Assembly (NCBI GenBank): GCA_017562135.1
Contig: QEYB01000841.1
Coordinates: 620,001 to 684,000, forward strand
From: Dipylidium caninum
Taxonomy: Eukaryota; Platyhelminthes; Cestoda; Cyclophyllidea; Dipylidiidae
Direction of reading: 5' to 3'
Length of the DNA stretch: 64,000 nucleotides
The notes below the pieces were generated by a model. The model was not told the DNA's origin, ran no database searches, and worked only from the letters and a program-made list of their open reading frames with translations. Of the stretch, positions 1-11,039 are shown piece after piece. The translations under genes and the position numbers were made by a program. Position 1 is the first letter of the stretch; the number at the start of each line of letters is the position of its first letter.

Positions 1-855
1 AGAAGGGGAAAAACAGTAGATGATAAAAGTGTCTTGACTCGCAGATTAGGTTTCCCTTCACTCCACGTGGGTGCAAGAGGAACGTAGTGATGCAGAAGGA
101 GGTGCATTCCACTCTTGTCTCTCGGGAGGGGGGTGAATTCTGCCCACTCAACCAAGCCGTGATCTCATCACTGCCGTTCACGACGGCGTTGATGGACAGT
201 GAGGCAAATTTGTGGGAGACACGGTCTTCCAAGCCAAAGTATGTAGGTCTTTTTTCATGACCGAATGCTGCTCTCGAGAACAGAAAAGTGAAACCATTCA
301 AACGCTTTCCTTCTCGACGCAGGGGGGGGGGTTAAGGAAAATGTTAACTCTGATGGATCGGACATCCCGCATTGGTTCAAATCCTCTGAGTACTTCGGAC
401 AGCGAGGCGATCTCGATAGCGGTGGATCCGCGAAGTTATTGCGATGACCACTGATGCCGTCAACTGCCACTGGCAAGAGGAAAAGCATGAGATTCTCCTC
501 GCTACCCCGATAACCTGTGGATCGTCCATGTTCGCTTTGTATGCCTCCTCGATGCGGCTAACGACCGCGCTCGCCACGGAAGAGGATTTAAGCCGCATGG
601 TAGTCAAGGTATGTTGATCGTTGAAATCCATTTTGCCTCGCTTTTTCCTTGTTTACAACAACACACCACTACTGTCACTTCGATGCAAATTCAGTGACAG
701 TTGTGTTGGCTTCTGATCTGTCCGTAAAAGACGAGGCAGTCAGACGTTTCACCAATCTACCAAACTTCCATCCCGCTTACACCTGACCCGCATACTCCAT
801 GGGAAGTCGTCAAATTGACTCGTTTTACTACTTTTAATGTTAATTTCTTTAGTCT
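1..855. other. Non-coding, nothing recognised
   Basis: Only short overlapping open frames on both strands are present, none with a recognisable domain, splice-consistent continuation or repeat match. No RNA gene was seen. Confidence 0.5.
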
Positions 856-2121
856 GGAAACTATTAACCGCGTGTTTCTTAAATTATGAGAGCGATATAT
901 TGCAACTTGCACACGATATTTCTATTTTCTTTTCATTTTATGCTTTGCCGAAGGCAGGTAGATTCTTAGCGCAGCTCGAGAAGCTTCGAGAAATATCAAG
1001 GAGGCATTCGAAAATGGGTCCACTAGTGCAAAAGGCCTCGGCGCTGGTTGCGAGAATCGCGCTATGGCAATTTGAGTATTGTGAAGGAGCTTGGAGGAAG
1101 ACCACCGGGCCCATTTGATGAAGACAAGGAGGAGGAGGAGAAGGAGGAACGCAGGACGGCTGTGGAATCCGGTCCATTCACAAAAATTTTTAATGAACTT
1201 GGGTCAAACCGAGGAACACAGCCATTCAGAAAAAAAGACCTGTTTGCTGATCGGATGAATTGACGCCACCGGAGATGATCGGCAGTCCGCAAGAGTAAGC
1301 TCAAGCAACTGTAAATAAAACAAAACACAACACAGTACAGTACAGTACAGTACAGAATACACGTCCAAGCACAGTTCGGAGGTCGTCTTTCCAATCACTG
1401 ACTAGGACGTCTCCGTTTCCATCCTCATTGGAAGCACGTCCTTTCGACTTTCCCCTTGGACTGAGAGGAGAAGGAGGAGGACACTGAGGCGGAGACCTCA
1501 TTACCGGCTTGAGATCAAGTTGCCGGCAAATTCTCCTCCTCTGAGGTGGGCGCCGACCCAGTATCCCCGGAGAGGTGGCCCAGATCTTCCCGAGGAGGGG
1601 AGGTGAAGCCCTTCGACCCCGGCGGTCGCCACGAGGAGGCGTCCAGGTCTGCACCATGACTGCGAAGGGTCATGCGCGTCATTTGGCTACCTTGGGAGTG
1701 TCGGATCTGGATCAACTGGCGAACAATGTCCGGTGATAGTTTCACAAATTTCGTTTTGGCAAGTTGAGTGTCGTCAAGGAGCTAGGGAGGTGGAAGACCA
1801 CCGGCAAATGTTAATGATGACGAGAAGGAAGAATAGAAGACCACTATGGAATCCGATCCACACAGAACAATTTTTAGTGAATTTGGGTTTAACCAGAGGA
1901 ACACAAACATTAAAACGGCTATGTAAAAAACACTTAAGTACAATAAATACTAAAGAAAAAAAGGGATTTCTGTGCCGACAGGACGAACTGAGTCGTTCGG
2001 AGATGATCGGCCGATCGCAAAAGCAAGCGGGCAATCGCTGTCAGAATGTCGTTGAATGCTCATAATAAACAATGTACAACTGTGATTTTTGTCTATTTTA
2101 ATACATTCGTTTCATAGTTTC
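856..2121 (+). mobile_element. Fossil mariner element, lineage A
   Basis: This 1.27-kb segment is bounded by GGAAACTATTAA at 856-867 and the inverted counterpart GTTTCATAGTTTC at 2109-2121, about the length of a complete mariner. Translated in pieces on the plus strand it shows degraded mariner transposase. An N-terminal helix with an AFENGSTSAK-like stretch lies near 990-1035. The GRPPGPFDEDKE segment, matching the mariner GRP-VDDD linker, lies near 1090-1135, followed by an ESGPFTKIFNELGSN-like second helix-turn-helix. A second linker copy at about 1740-1830 shows internal duplication. Frameshifts and stops rule out function. The mariner assignment is my reading of short conserved motifs; the repeat itself is certain, because inverted relatives occur at 37.8-40.4 and 53.9-56.3 kb. 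Confidence 0.65.
1333..1356. repeat. (CAGTA)n microsatellite
   Basis: About five perfect CAGTA units lie inside the lineage-A mariner fossil. The inverted relative at about 39233-39246 has only two to three units (TACTGTACTG), so the tract changed length after the copies separated. Confidence 0.85.
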
Positions 2122-4054
2122 AAACTTAAAATTACTCACCAGCCATCGAAAGTATGTTCGTGCCTCGGTCCCATTGCGCTTTCTCTGGGCGAGATGTCAT
2201 GCCATGGCCTTCTCGGAGTGGAAAAAGAGGCAAATAGGCGAAACGTCAGTTCACCTGAATAATCCAACCCCTGTCACTCGGGAGACGATTGTTAGGCAGG
2301 ATTCAGGTGATGGCAAAAAACAGAGATCTGAACCTCCTCGGATTGTAACAACTTGTTTAGACGAAAAAAAGTTGATAGTTGGTTTTGATTGATCCCTAGT
2401 GGAATTAGAATGCTATTCCCTGAGGAGCCATTAACATTTCCGGTGGATAATTCACCTCCTGTCCGGGGGTGTCGAAGGAAAGTGGATACTTTGCCATGCA
2501 TCGCTTTCAACATTCGTTAGGAGGTGGTGGACTAGAGCCCACCTCCACTTATACCACGTTATCGAGTTGGCCAACCCTCCCGCCGGGGAAAGCTGTCGTA
2601 TTTCTGTTTTCCTCCGCAAAACACGCCTCCACTCACCCCTGAAACCACGTAAATAGCAAAGTAGCCAGCAAAACGTCAACAAGAACGGTGCGAGATGCGA
2701 AAGAAGAACAAACCGCGCCCTTTCCGACACCTTAACAATTTGTTTTCGCCAAACTGTGCACAATGAGAGGCAAACATGTGTTATTCCCCCGACAAAATTG
2801 CCTACCACAGCCATTGTTTCTGGTCGGGGATGACATCGCCGAAGTCGGACATGGGGCGGAGTCGGTGGTCGACCACCAACCCGAGGTATACTTTAAACAA
2901 AGCGCAATTCGAAAACAAGGCTATTCACCACGCCAACGGTTGTTGTGACCGCAACCGGCCATAAACAAGCCGAAAACACTGTTGTGCGGGGAGACCGAAC
3001 GCCAATCTCGGTGCCCAAACCCCACGGCGAACAGTCAACTCCACTTGGCAGTGCTGTTTTCAAACATTAATGTACAAACTGTTAATTACAAGTGGCGTCC
3101 CTCCTATCCTCGTCGGGGGATAATGAGCCGAGAGGGAGGAGAAAAGCCTGTTCCCGCTCCCTTCCTTCGCCCACTCACCCTCCTTCTCGGTGTGCAAGGC
3201 CGAATTCGGCAGAGTGTGTGTTAAAGCAAACGTCAGGGCAGGACATTTGCGGTATGGTGCATGGATGAATGGTGGGCAAAACTTGGGCTACAACCGCCCA
3301 CAAGGTCAACAGATACTTCACATTTCCTTCTGTATGTGATTTACGTAAACAGAATCTCCGCATCGTGTACGCCTTTGGGTATTTCTCCTTTCCTCCTGGT
3401 CACCTTGACGGCTCGCCCCGTCGAAGACTGTAATCGTCGACCCCAACAGGGGCGGGCGGAGATCCGCTGACAATTTCTTCCTTCGTCTGTCTCCGCTAAG
3501 CGCAATTTTCAATAAACTTTGGCATTGTTTTAATAAAGGTGGGACAGGAGCGGTCATTTTGAAAGCGACACACGCAAATTCCATGGCCATTCTTCCACAA
3601 ATTAGACCAGCGACTGTGCCGATTAGGAGATGTGGGAAGAAATAACCCACACAACGGCAGGAAGGTACATCAGACGCTTGGGTGTGAAACGCGGTTTGGA
3701 GAGTTCCGCTACCTCTACGCGAGGTTTATCGTCTCAGTCCGCCAGTACGGTCCACTTCCGGCCAATTTTTGTCCTTCGAGGCTGCTCTAAGGGAACAGAT
3801 TTTTCGCCTTCTCATGCACTTTTGATGGACTGTCTAGTTGCCTGTCCGCCCCCACCAAAGTGGTCGAGAGGAGGTGGTTGATGTGGGTCCAGTCCGTGGG
3901 AAAAGGGCACACTTTACGCGGTCGCATGACCAGTTCGCCAGCAGATACCCCCTTAATTAATAAATGAGGCTGTTTAACGTTGAAGTGTAAGTCTGTGCCA
4001 CAGTCTGAGGTCAGGAGAACTTCTTCTACATTATTAAATCGGCGACGTCTGATT
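2122..4054. other. Non-coding, nothing recognised
   Basis: Short open frames of 60-120 codons occur on both strands with no recognisable domain. The stretch sits between two lineage-A mariner termini that face outward, so it is flanking DNA rather than element interior. Confidence 0.45.
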
Positions 4055-4624
4055 GGAAACTATGAAATGGCTTCTTTGTTTAATCTGTATCCACCTCCGA
4101 CTGTGAAAGAAGAACACCGTAAAGTTTTCTTTTTAGTACTTGTTGTTAACTTTATTTTTCGCCGAAACAAGATGTAAACTAGACGCGATTTGCATTTGCA
4201 TTTCTTGTATGAGTTCAAATGGGATCTTAGCGCAGTACGACAAGCTTCGAGAGACATTCATGAGGCAAGCGGAGATGGGTCCACTAGCGAAAAAAGTCTC
4301 GATGTTGCTCACCAGAATTTCGTTCTCTCAATATGAGTATCGTCAAGGCGCATGGAGGGTGAAAAAACCACCAGCCCATGTTGATGATGACGAGGAGGAA
4401 GAAAAAAACACCTATAAAAATTGATAAAGAACAAAGACTGGACACATGTGCCGGCCGCGCAAACGGACGACGCAACCGCAGATGTCCAACCGACCGTAAA
4501 AGCAAGTGCGCATTTTTGTTGCCTATTTGGCAATACAGTACGGCCACCGTTTTTATACCAAATCATCATTTCCGATGAGAAGAAGTGGACTTTGTATGAT
4601 AATCGAAAACGATCAAGCAAATGA
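4055..4624 (+). mobile_element. Fossil mariner fragment, lineage A
   Basis: It begins with the lineage-A terminus GGAAACTATGAAA (4055-4067). Transposase pieces follow in mariner order on the plus strand: an N-terminal helix region around 4215-4300, the linker with an acidic codon run near 4375-4410, and the catalytic neighbourhood SDEKKWTLYDNRKRS at about 4573-4618, which matches the mariner DEKW-YDN-R block with one extra lysine codon. The frame then stops. Nothing resembling the C-terminal HDNARPH block follows, so the 3' part is lost or unrecognisable. Confidence 0.65.
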
Positions 4625-4951
4625 GCAGAGTAGAATACACCATCAGAACAGACCTCTCAACCGAGATTTCTCATAAGGCAACCTTGTGATTAAAAAATGG
4701 CGGAATGGCCAAGGTGGGATTATCCTTTTTCCTTGCTTCCTTCCTTTCTACAGCCAGGCGAAACCAAGACACTGGCGGAGTCCCGTGGTCGTGGATGAGG
4801 AGAAACTCATGAGTCAAAAACAACCGGCATCGCTCAATTGGCGCGGCACGATGACAACGCGCGGAGACGAACTCAGAAGGCTTCAATTCCTGTTGACAAG
4901 TAAAATAGCATCTCGGCACTACGGTATTTTGTCCCATTCTACGTATTCCTT

Positions 4952-5915
4952 GCCGATATTTCTCCGATCTATTATTACCTTCTTATTAATTTCGAATAAT
5001 CTAAGAATAAGAATAAAATAATCACGATGATATCCCAAATATTCCTTAATAATTTATTAACTCAAGAAATAGACAGATTTTTCATAAAGGTGAACATGAC
5101 TTGTGCTATTGCTGACAGAAGGTGGTAGATGCCAATGGAAATTATTTCCGTTGAATATAATAAATAATGTAAAAAAATAACGCCTTTTGTTTCCGGGATT
5201 TCCAATCTGATAAGACAATGATCAAGTTTAGCCTTAACTCAACCGGGTAAGTTGGGAATCGATTCTTGTGTCAATCAGTTACACCCTTTTTCGCAGCCCA
5301 CCGAATATTATTTGCTGTCCTTCCACCGGTAGCTTTTACTCTTTCAACTGTTGAGGAGGTACTGAGTAAATGGTTTACCAAAGACTGTTTTTGCAAACCG
5401 TCCTTCTGCTAGTGCCAACATCTACAAAGCAGCATAATTTTGGACAAAAATGGTTCAAGGTGTTAGATGAAAATACAAGGATGCGGGGCACCAAGTCAAC
5501 ATCCGTACGAGAGAGTCTCATTTAATTATGCCTTCAGGGCGTAAATTGTTGCAAGTTGGCGGAAACAAAGCTTAAGAAGACGTGTGAGAAAAATTCATTT
5601 TCTGGCTGAGTACATGGGAATTAAGGCAATGACAAACTAAATAACTCCTCGAGAATTTGACATTTTGCTACATCTTCCATATTTACCCGATATTTCTCCG
5701 ACTTATTATATATTTTTCGTAATTACGAGTTAATTTAAGGAAAAAAATTAGTAACCAGGATGTAACATATGACCTTGGATCATTTATTAACACTAAAAAC
5801 AAGGGCTTTGTCAAAAAGTCGCATATTAGTAATCATTGGTAGAAAGTGGTAGATAACAAGTGAGGTCATTTCGTTTGAATACGATAAATGATGCCATAAA
5901 ATGCCCTTGTTTTTT
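4952..5915. repeat. Diverged direct repeat pair
   Basis: The segment starting CCGATATTTCTCCGA at 4952 recurs at about 5687, roughly 735 bp downstream. Both copies share a CATAAAG/GTCAAAAAG stretch, a GTGGTAGAT motif and an AT-rich tail. The second copy also contains an inverted pair (AAAAACAAGGGC near 5799 and GCCCTTGTTTTT near 5904), giving a hairpin about 115 bp across. It could be a MITE; no transposase is visible. Confidence 0.45.
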
Positions 5916-8287
5916 TTTCTACTTACTTCCGCCGCCCGTTTTTTAAATTTATACTTCAAAACGTTCCCTGTATTGTTCGCATGCCGTTGCGTTATAATTG
6001 CCGTAGATAATGCGGAGAAAGAAACGTCCACCTTCACACTCGAAAGAGGTAAAAATGGGTTACTTGGATTGTGCGTCCCTTTGTTTTGATGCACTCATCT
6101 CGTCAACGTGGGAAACGAGTTTTCTCCTTCCGGCGGGCCGATCTTGCCCGAGTCGTGGTTGCAGATGGCCAGCTCTGGGAGTAGGGCTTTAATAAGTGAC
6201 ATGTAGCCGTCTTGATAAGAAAGCTACACCGACTAAAAGGGTTCTGATGTCTCTAAATAGGTCTGCCTCATTTCCTTTTTTTAAGTGACATGAGTATCGC
6301 GGAATCAGGAAATTAGAGCTACTTTAGTTGTAATCAAATAACTCCAGTATTTGTCAAACCTCGAATATCCTTGTTTTCTGCAAGTAAAAGAAATTCGTCC
6401 AGAAAATTTCATTTGACCTGGAGCGGACGGGAAGAAAGAGAGCCTCGGACCGCTTACTTCTGATTCCACTGCGACCATACAGTTCCAAAACTACCCAATC
6501 GCCCACTGTTGCCGCGGGAAATGACACTCTCTCACTTCTTCCTTCTTGCCACTTCAGTTCCTCCCCAAGGTAATGCGAATTGCCACGATCACTGACGTAT
6601 GCACGACCTGCCGAAGGCCACAGCGTAAGCCATTAATCATAACTGTCGGCGTTTTATCCACAAATGGACGGGTGAGAGCCGTCCGGCCAAGTGGGATAAA
6701 CGTCCGCCGATGCAGACGTGGTAGTTTAGCCTCAGTCAAAACAAATGTCAACAGTGATACTTCGTTTGTGATGGTGAAGGAGGCCTTCTTACCGCCTCTG
6801 CTCTTGGCGAGACTTTTGGCCGCCGCAGCGACCCTCCCCCCTCCAGTTAACAAGGGGACAGGGATTTGGTGAAGGAGAGTGGCATCCCACCTCTCAAGTA
6901 AAATGAATCTGGCTATCTCACCTCGCACCCGTTTGTCTCAGAGGCAGACAGCGAATTTCTTCTCGACACCTGTGTCTGAAGTTGTTCGTATACACGCCGG
7001 AGAAAGACTGTATCTTTTGAGGCCCGAAGGCGTATTGCAGTGCTCTTGTGATGGAGATTGCGAAGCTGAGAGGAATTATAGACGCTCATTAAAATTTGAC
7101 ATTTAGTGTACCGATTTTGTTGGGTAATTAATTCAAAAGGACACTCGCCCCGGACAACGCCATTCCCGGATTGAGAGTGGACAAGTGCGTTGCATTCTGC
7201 CTTACAAAGGAGTATTGGCAAGAAAATGTGAGAATTGATAGACAAAAGCGTAACTGAAACTGTTTCCGCTGGATTATGCTCCTGAGTTTTGACTAGTACA
7301 TGAGAAGACGACGTGACTTTTATGTTAGAATTTCGTGAAGCGGAACATTCCTCCGCATACATTAAAAACTTCGAGGATTGTGCCACCACCAGTGCGACTA
7401 CTTCTTCACTTGAGTTTAAAACTAGAACGAAAAGAAAGGCAGAAGGCCTTACAAGTGGATGAGTTGAAAGGTCGCTTATTAAATGCCAAGTGGGCGAGGG
7501 AAATACCGCCGACTCCTTGGTCCTCGGTCTGTCCGCCCTGCTCCTCGAAGCGGTAAGGAGACACTCCTGCGTTGGAGGAGTACGGAAATGCTTGTGTGGC
7601 CGCATGTGGGGCACAGAGACAGGGCGAGAGGGACTGAGAGAGGCGGAGAGAGAGGGCGAGAGGAAAAGATGGGAGGAGGCAGTTGGACCACCAGCTTTGG
7701 ATCACGTGATTTGGTAGCCTTTTATCCGCCCTAATTGCCCTTATAGTACATCGCGAAAATGGCCCAGTCTAGAGGAGTCTTCAGTGCATTTCAACACATA
7801 AAACGGGACGCAGCGAGAAGATTTTGAGCCAGTTCAAACCGGGGAGGTGGTCCAGCGTCAAGACGGTTTCCCCGACAAGTGGCACGTAGACAACATGCAA
7901 ATTGAGGCGAGGTGGCTGTTGTCAAGGTCACATGTCGCATACCAATTTCCTTATCCACCATCTCTCCTTGCGGTGGACATCATTTCCTTTATTTCCTTAA
8001 TTGCATAAAAGGTCGGATTCACATGGTTTTTACTTCGAATAAATCATTCGCCTTCTGTATGCAGTCATCCAAACTATTCACCTGCCTGAGGTTGCATGCC
8101 TCCATCATTGTCCTACCCTTTAAAAACGCAGTTACAGGTAATGCATCAGCGGCGGCAAAGTGGGGGGGGGGGGCTGCGCTGCAGACGGGAAGTAGAAAAG
8201 CTAGAATATTTCTGTCAATTGATTATATGTGGCCTTGAGACCCAAAAGTTGTTCCCCCTCCAACCTTGGACGTTTGCACGTTTCGAC

Positions 8288-8357
8288 GAGAAGAAGAAGA
8301 AGAAGAAGGAGGGAGGAGGAGGAGGGGGAGGAGGGGGAGGAGGAGGAGGAGGAGGAA
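8288..8357 (+). repeat. 70-nt pure purine tract
   Basis: Seventy consecutive purines run from a (GAA)n block into (GGA)n and (GGGGGA)n blocks. Such polypurine mirror-like tracts can form triplex DNA in vitro (established knowledge); a role here is not shown. Confidence 0.9.
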
Positions 8358-9596
8358 CATGACCGTAAAACTGATGACCCGACTATTGTATATCTTTGTC
8401 TTTCATGCTTCGCCTATTAAACCAACATTTTTAAGGGCGACAACAATGGAACGTTGAACTTTCACCACGTCTGTCCGAAGGGTAATTGCGATTAAAATAA
8501 GCGGGAGCAGGGTTTTCCGCCGTTAAATACATTAATGTAAGATAAAGCGTTTCAAGGACAATGAGGAAGATTACACCAGGAGGAAGAATCCCTAAATTGT
8601 TCTCTATCTATCCGTCTTTTGAATGAGAAAGTAAGTCATACAGTCCTGCGCAATCCACTGAAAAGAAGGGACCGATTTACCTTGTCCGTGGCATGAAGAG
8701 ACAATGGAATGCTCCCCTTCGTCACCTACCAGCGAAACTGACGTTGAATAGGCTCTTTTACGACTCTTGTTAGCATTAATGCTGCACTCCACTGTTCAAG
8801 GCGATTATACTTCGCTGCCATGGTGAACTGGAGCATTAAGGCTTTTTTATGTCCTTTTCAGAGGAGTGAGTGGCCCCCTCCCCTGCTAAATGCGATTTTT
8901 CATTTACTCTGCGAAAATGTAAACGACCGACAGTTTGCGTGACCTTCAACTCCGCCCATTTCCTTACTTGGGCCGAAGAGGAGTAGACGCATCGGGCCTT
9001 TGCCCTACCTCTCGTCCAGTTTCCGGTTTTCGACTGGTCAACTCGTGTGAGAAGGAGTTTTGGCGGCTGGAAGGGCCATGCACACACTAAGCCAAGAGGC
9101 GTGAGCGATGAGACTGAACAACTTTGGCCTCAAGGGTCAGGAAAGGCAGGGCTGAGGAAACTTTTTTCTCCTTCCTCCTCTTCACTTAACAATATCTCCG
9201 AGGCCAAACACTAAGTCTACCGGACAGTTCTGTCTGTTTTATATTTACAACAATTCTGACACCGAACGCTATAATTAACTCTCAACTCTTGTTCCCCTTA
9301 ACTTCTACATACTGATGTAGCAAATAATGGAAAAAAAAAACAGGTTTTATTCAAGTAAATTGTAAGGGTGAGGCGATAGTGCAGCCACGGCTGCTGATGA
9401 AGTCCATTTACACCACTGGATTCTGCAAGGAGTCTCAACGCGGAAGGAATGCTACAGAAGGAGGTGGAAATGCATTGAAAGTGTTTGGTTTGGTGAAAGT
9501 ACAGTTTCTGAGAGATGTGTATGAGAGGGAGGGGAAGATTACAAATGTGTTCCAGTCCTCCCTGATGAGCCACATTGTGGACGACCACTCGTGGTC

Positions 9597-9635
9597 GACG
9601 ACGACGACGACGACGACGACGACGTCGACGTCGAG
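9597..9635 (+). repeat. (GAC)n tract inside mariner linker
   Basis: Nine GAC units and a short GTCGACGTCGAG tail lie in frame with the transposase remnant, where they encode a run of aspartates after the GRP motif. The inverted copy at 47552-47583 has a slightly shorter run. Confidence 0.85.
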
Positions 9636-10500
9636 ACCATGTTGGAGCAAAACTCTCCTCTGGCAACATCGGAGATCGCATAACGCCTAATTCAGCTCAG
9701 CAAAGTATTTCAGACTATCTGGCGAAGAGGGATTGACGTGAAAGCATTCAAGATGGGTGCCCTTCGTTAAAACGCTGTTGGAACAAAATCCTTTGCGGAC
9801 AACATGGGAGACTCTAAAAGGGCGCAATTCAGTTCAGTAAGGCATTTCGGATTTGGTGTGGAAGCCTTCGAGATGGATGTCCAATGAATGCAGTTGGAAG
9901 AATTTGGATGGTCGAGGCGTCGTGTGCACATCTCCTTTTGCTTGGAACAAAGCCGGACAACGAATGGGTATGAAAAGTTGTTTACCTAAGAAAAAATCGG
10001 AAGGAGAGGGGCATTTTTTTAAGCCGCAAAACGTGACCCTTCCTTCTCAGAAGCAAATTTGATGAGCTTTCGCCTCATTGACGCCACTTTACAAAATAAT
10101 ATGAACTTCATCAGGGAAGAAATGCCACCGCAGCATGGAGGAATCTTTTGAAAGTGTTTCGTTTGACGAAGGCACAGTTTCTGGTTCGAAAGGTGTGAAG
10201 AGGGTGATTTCGACCTTCCTGATGAGCCGCCTTCTGCGCGACCATCTCCGATCCGCCACGATGCTGTTTGAGACGCTGTTGGAACAGACTCCTTTGTGGA
10301 CAGCACGGAGATAGCAGAAAGGCCCAATCCAACCTAGCACACCCTTCCGCATAGTGAGCGGGCGAAAGGACAAGTGTGGAAGCATTCGAGGTGGTCGAGG
10401 TCAAAGGGAATTGGATGGTCGAGTCGTCGTGTGCTCATCTCTGTTTGCTTTTTTGTGAAGCTAGAGAACTTGGCCCATCCCTCCTCTGAATGAGAGAATG

Positions 10501-10525
10501 TTGTGGTGTGTGTGTGTGTGGTGGG
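10501..10525. repeat. (TG)n microsatellite
   Basis: A short imperfect TG run lies inside the second mariner module of the left lineage-B array. Confidence 0.8.
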
Positions 10526-11039
10526 ACATTCGAGGAGGAATGCGTTTGGAGCTCTTGAAACCGAGCGAAGTCCTCAAATTTGGATACGTGGATAATGAAT
10601 ACAACAGTCGAAAAAAAGGGGGTTGACGATGTTGAATCGGGTGGGAGGACGTGTGCTGCCTCACGATTAAGTCAGGCCACTTGATGCTTTGAGGACGGGT
10701 CGAGAGAGCGAAGACATCGGCTGAGAACTCAGGTCGCATCTAACATGTTCCCCGGTGGCAGCGTCCACCCTCCGCTTATCATTTCTTTTTGACCTTACAA
10801 GATTTATGAAGAGTAAAAATTGAAAAAATGAACAAGATATCAAACAAACACTGGTTAAATTATTCGTGCTAAGGGATAAAACAATTTTTTTCTCACAATG
10901 GGATATGCAAATTGCACTCTGGCTGGCGACGGGCCGTTAACGATAATGACAATCATACTACATAATAAAGTTTACTGAAGGTGAGAAAAATTGTATGTTG
11001 TCTTATTCCAAAAAAAACGAACAGAACTTTCCGGCAAAC

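Larger units (their letters stand above)
4625..9214. other. Mostly non-coding, contains local repeats
   Basis: No gene is recognised. The stretch holds a diverged direct repeat (4952-5206 and 5687-5915) and a purine tract. A 231-codon ATG-initiated open frame on the minus strand (about 7605-6913) has no recognisable domain, low-complexity Ser/Arg content and no splice support, so I do not call it a gene. Confidence 0.4.
9215..11039 (+). mobile_element. Fossil mariner array, lineage B (two modules)
   Basis: The left terminus is GTCTACCGGACAGTTCTGTC (9215-9234) and the inverted terminus is ACAGAACTTTCCGGCAAAC (11021-11039). Between them are two successive mariner 5' modules on the plus strand. 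The first holds an N-terminal helix region (9400-9520), the linker with an in-frame aspartate run (9580-9640), a VETMLEQN second-helix segment, and a decayed DEKW (DNEW, about 9958-9970). The second, from about 10080, contains GDFDLPDEPPSARP (about 10200-10245) and STEIAE, then a GWEVLPHP-like remnant near 10640-10665. The span of 1.8 kb exceeds a normal mariner because of the duplication. About 750 bp (9215-9975) is nearly identical to 47206-47961 in inverted orientation. Confidence 0.7.

Noticed and set aside
370..385. GGTTCAAATCC, resembling a tRNA T-arm
   Set aside because: No acceptor, D or anticodon arms can be folded around it on either strand.
837..1263. Two overlapping plus-strand frames that look conserved among repeat copies
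   Set aside because: Both are alternating pieces of one frameshifted mariner transposase, so neither is a gene in its own right.
6913..7605. 231-codon open frame on the minus strand, one of the longest in the window
   Set aside because: No recognisable domain or splice partner; composition is Ser/Arg-rich and low in complexity. Its length alone is compatible with chance in this GC-richer stretch.
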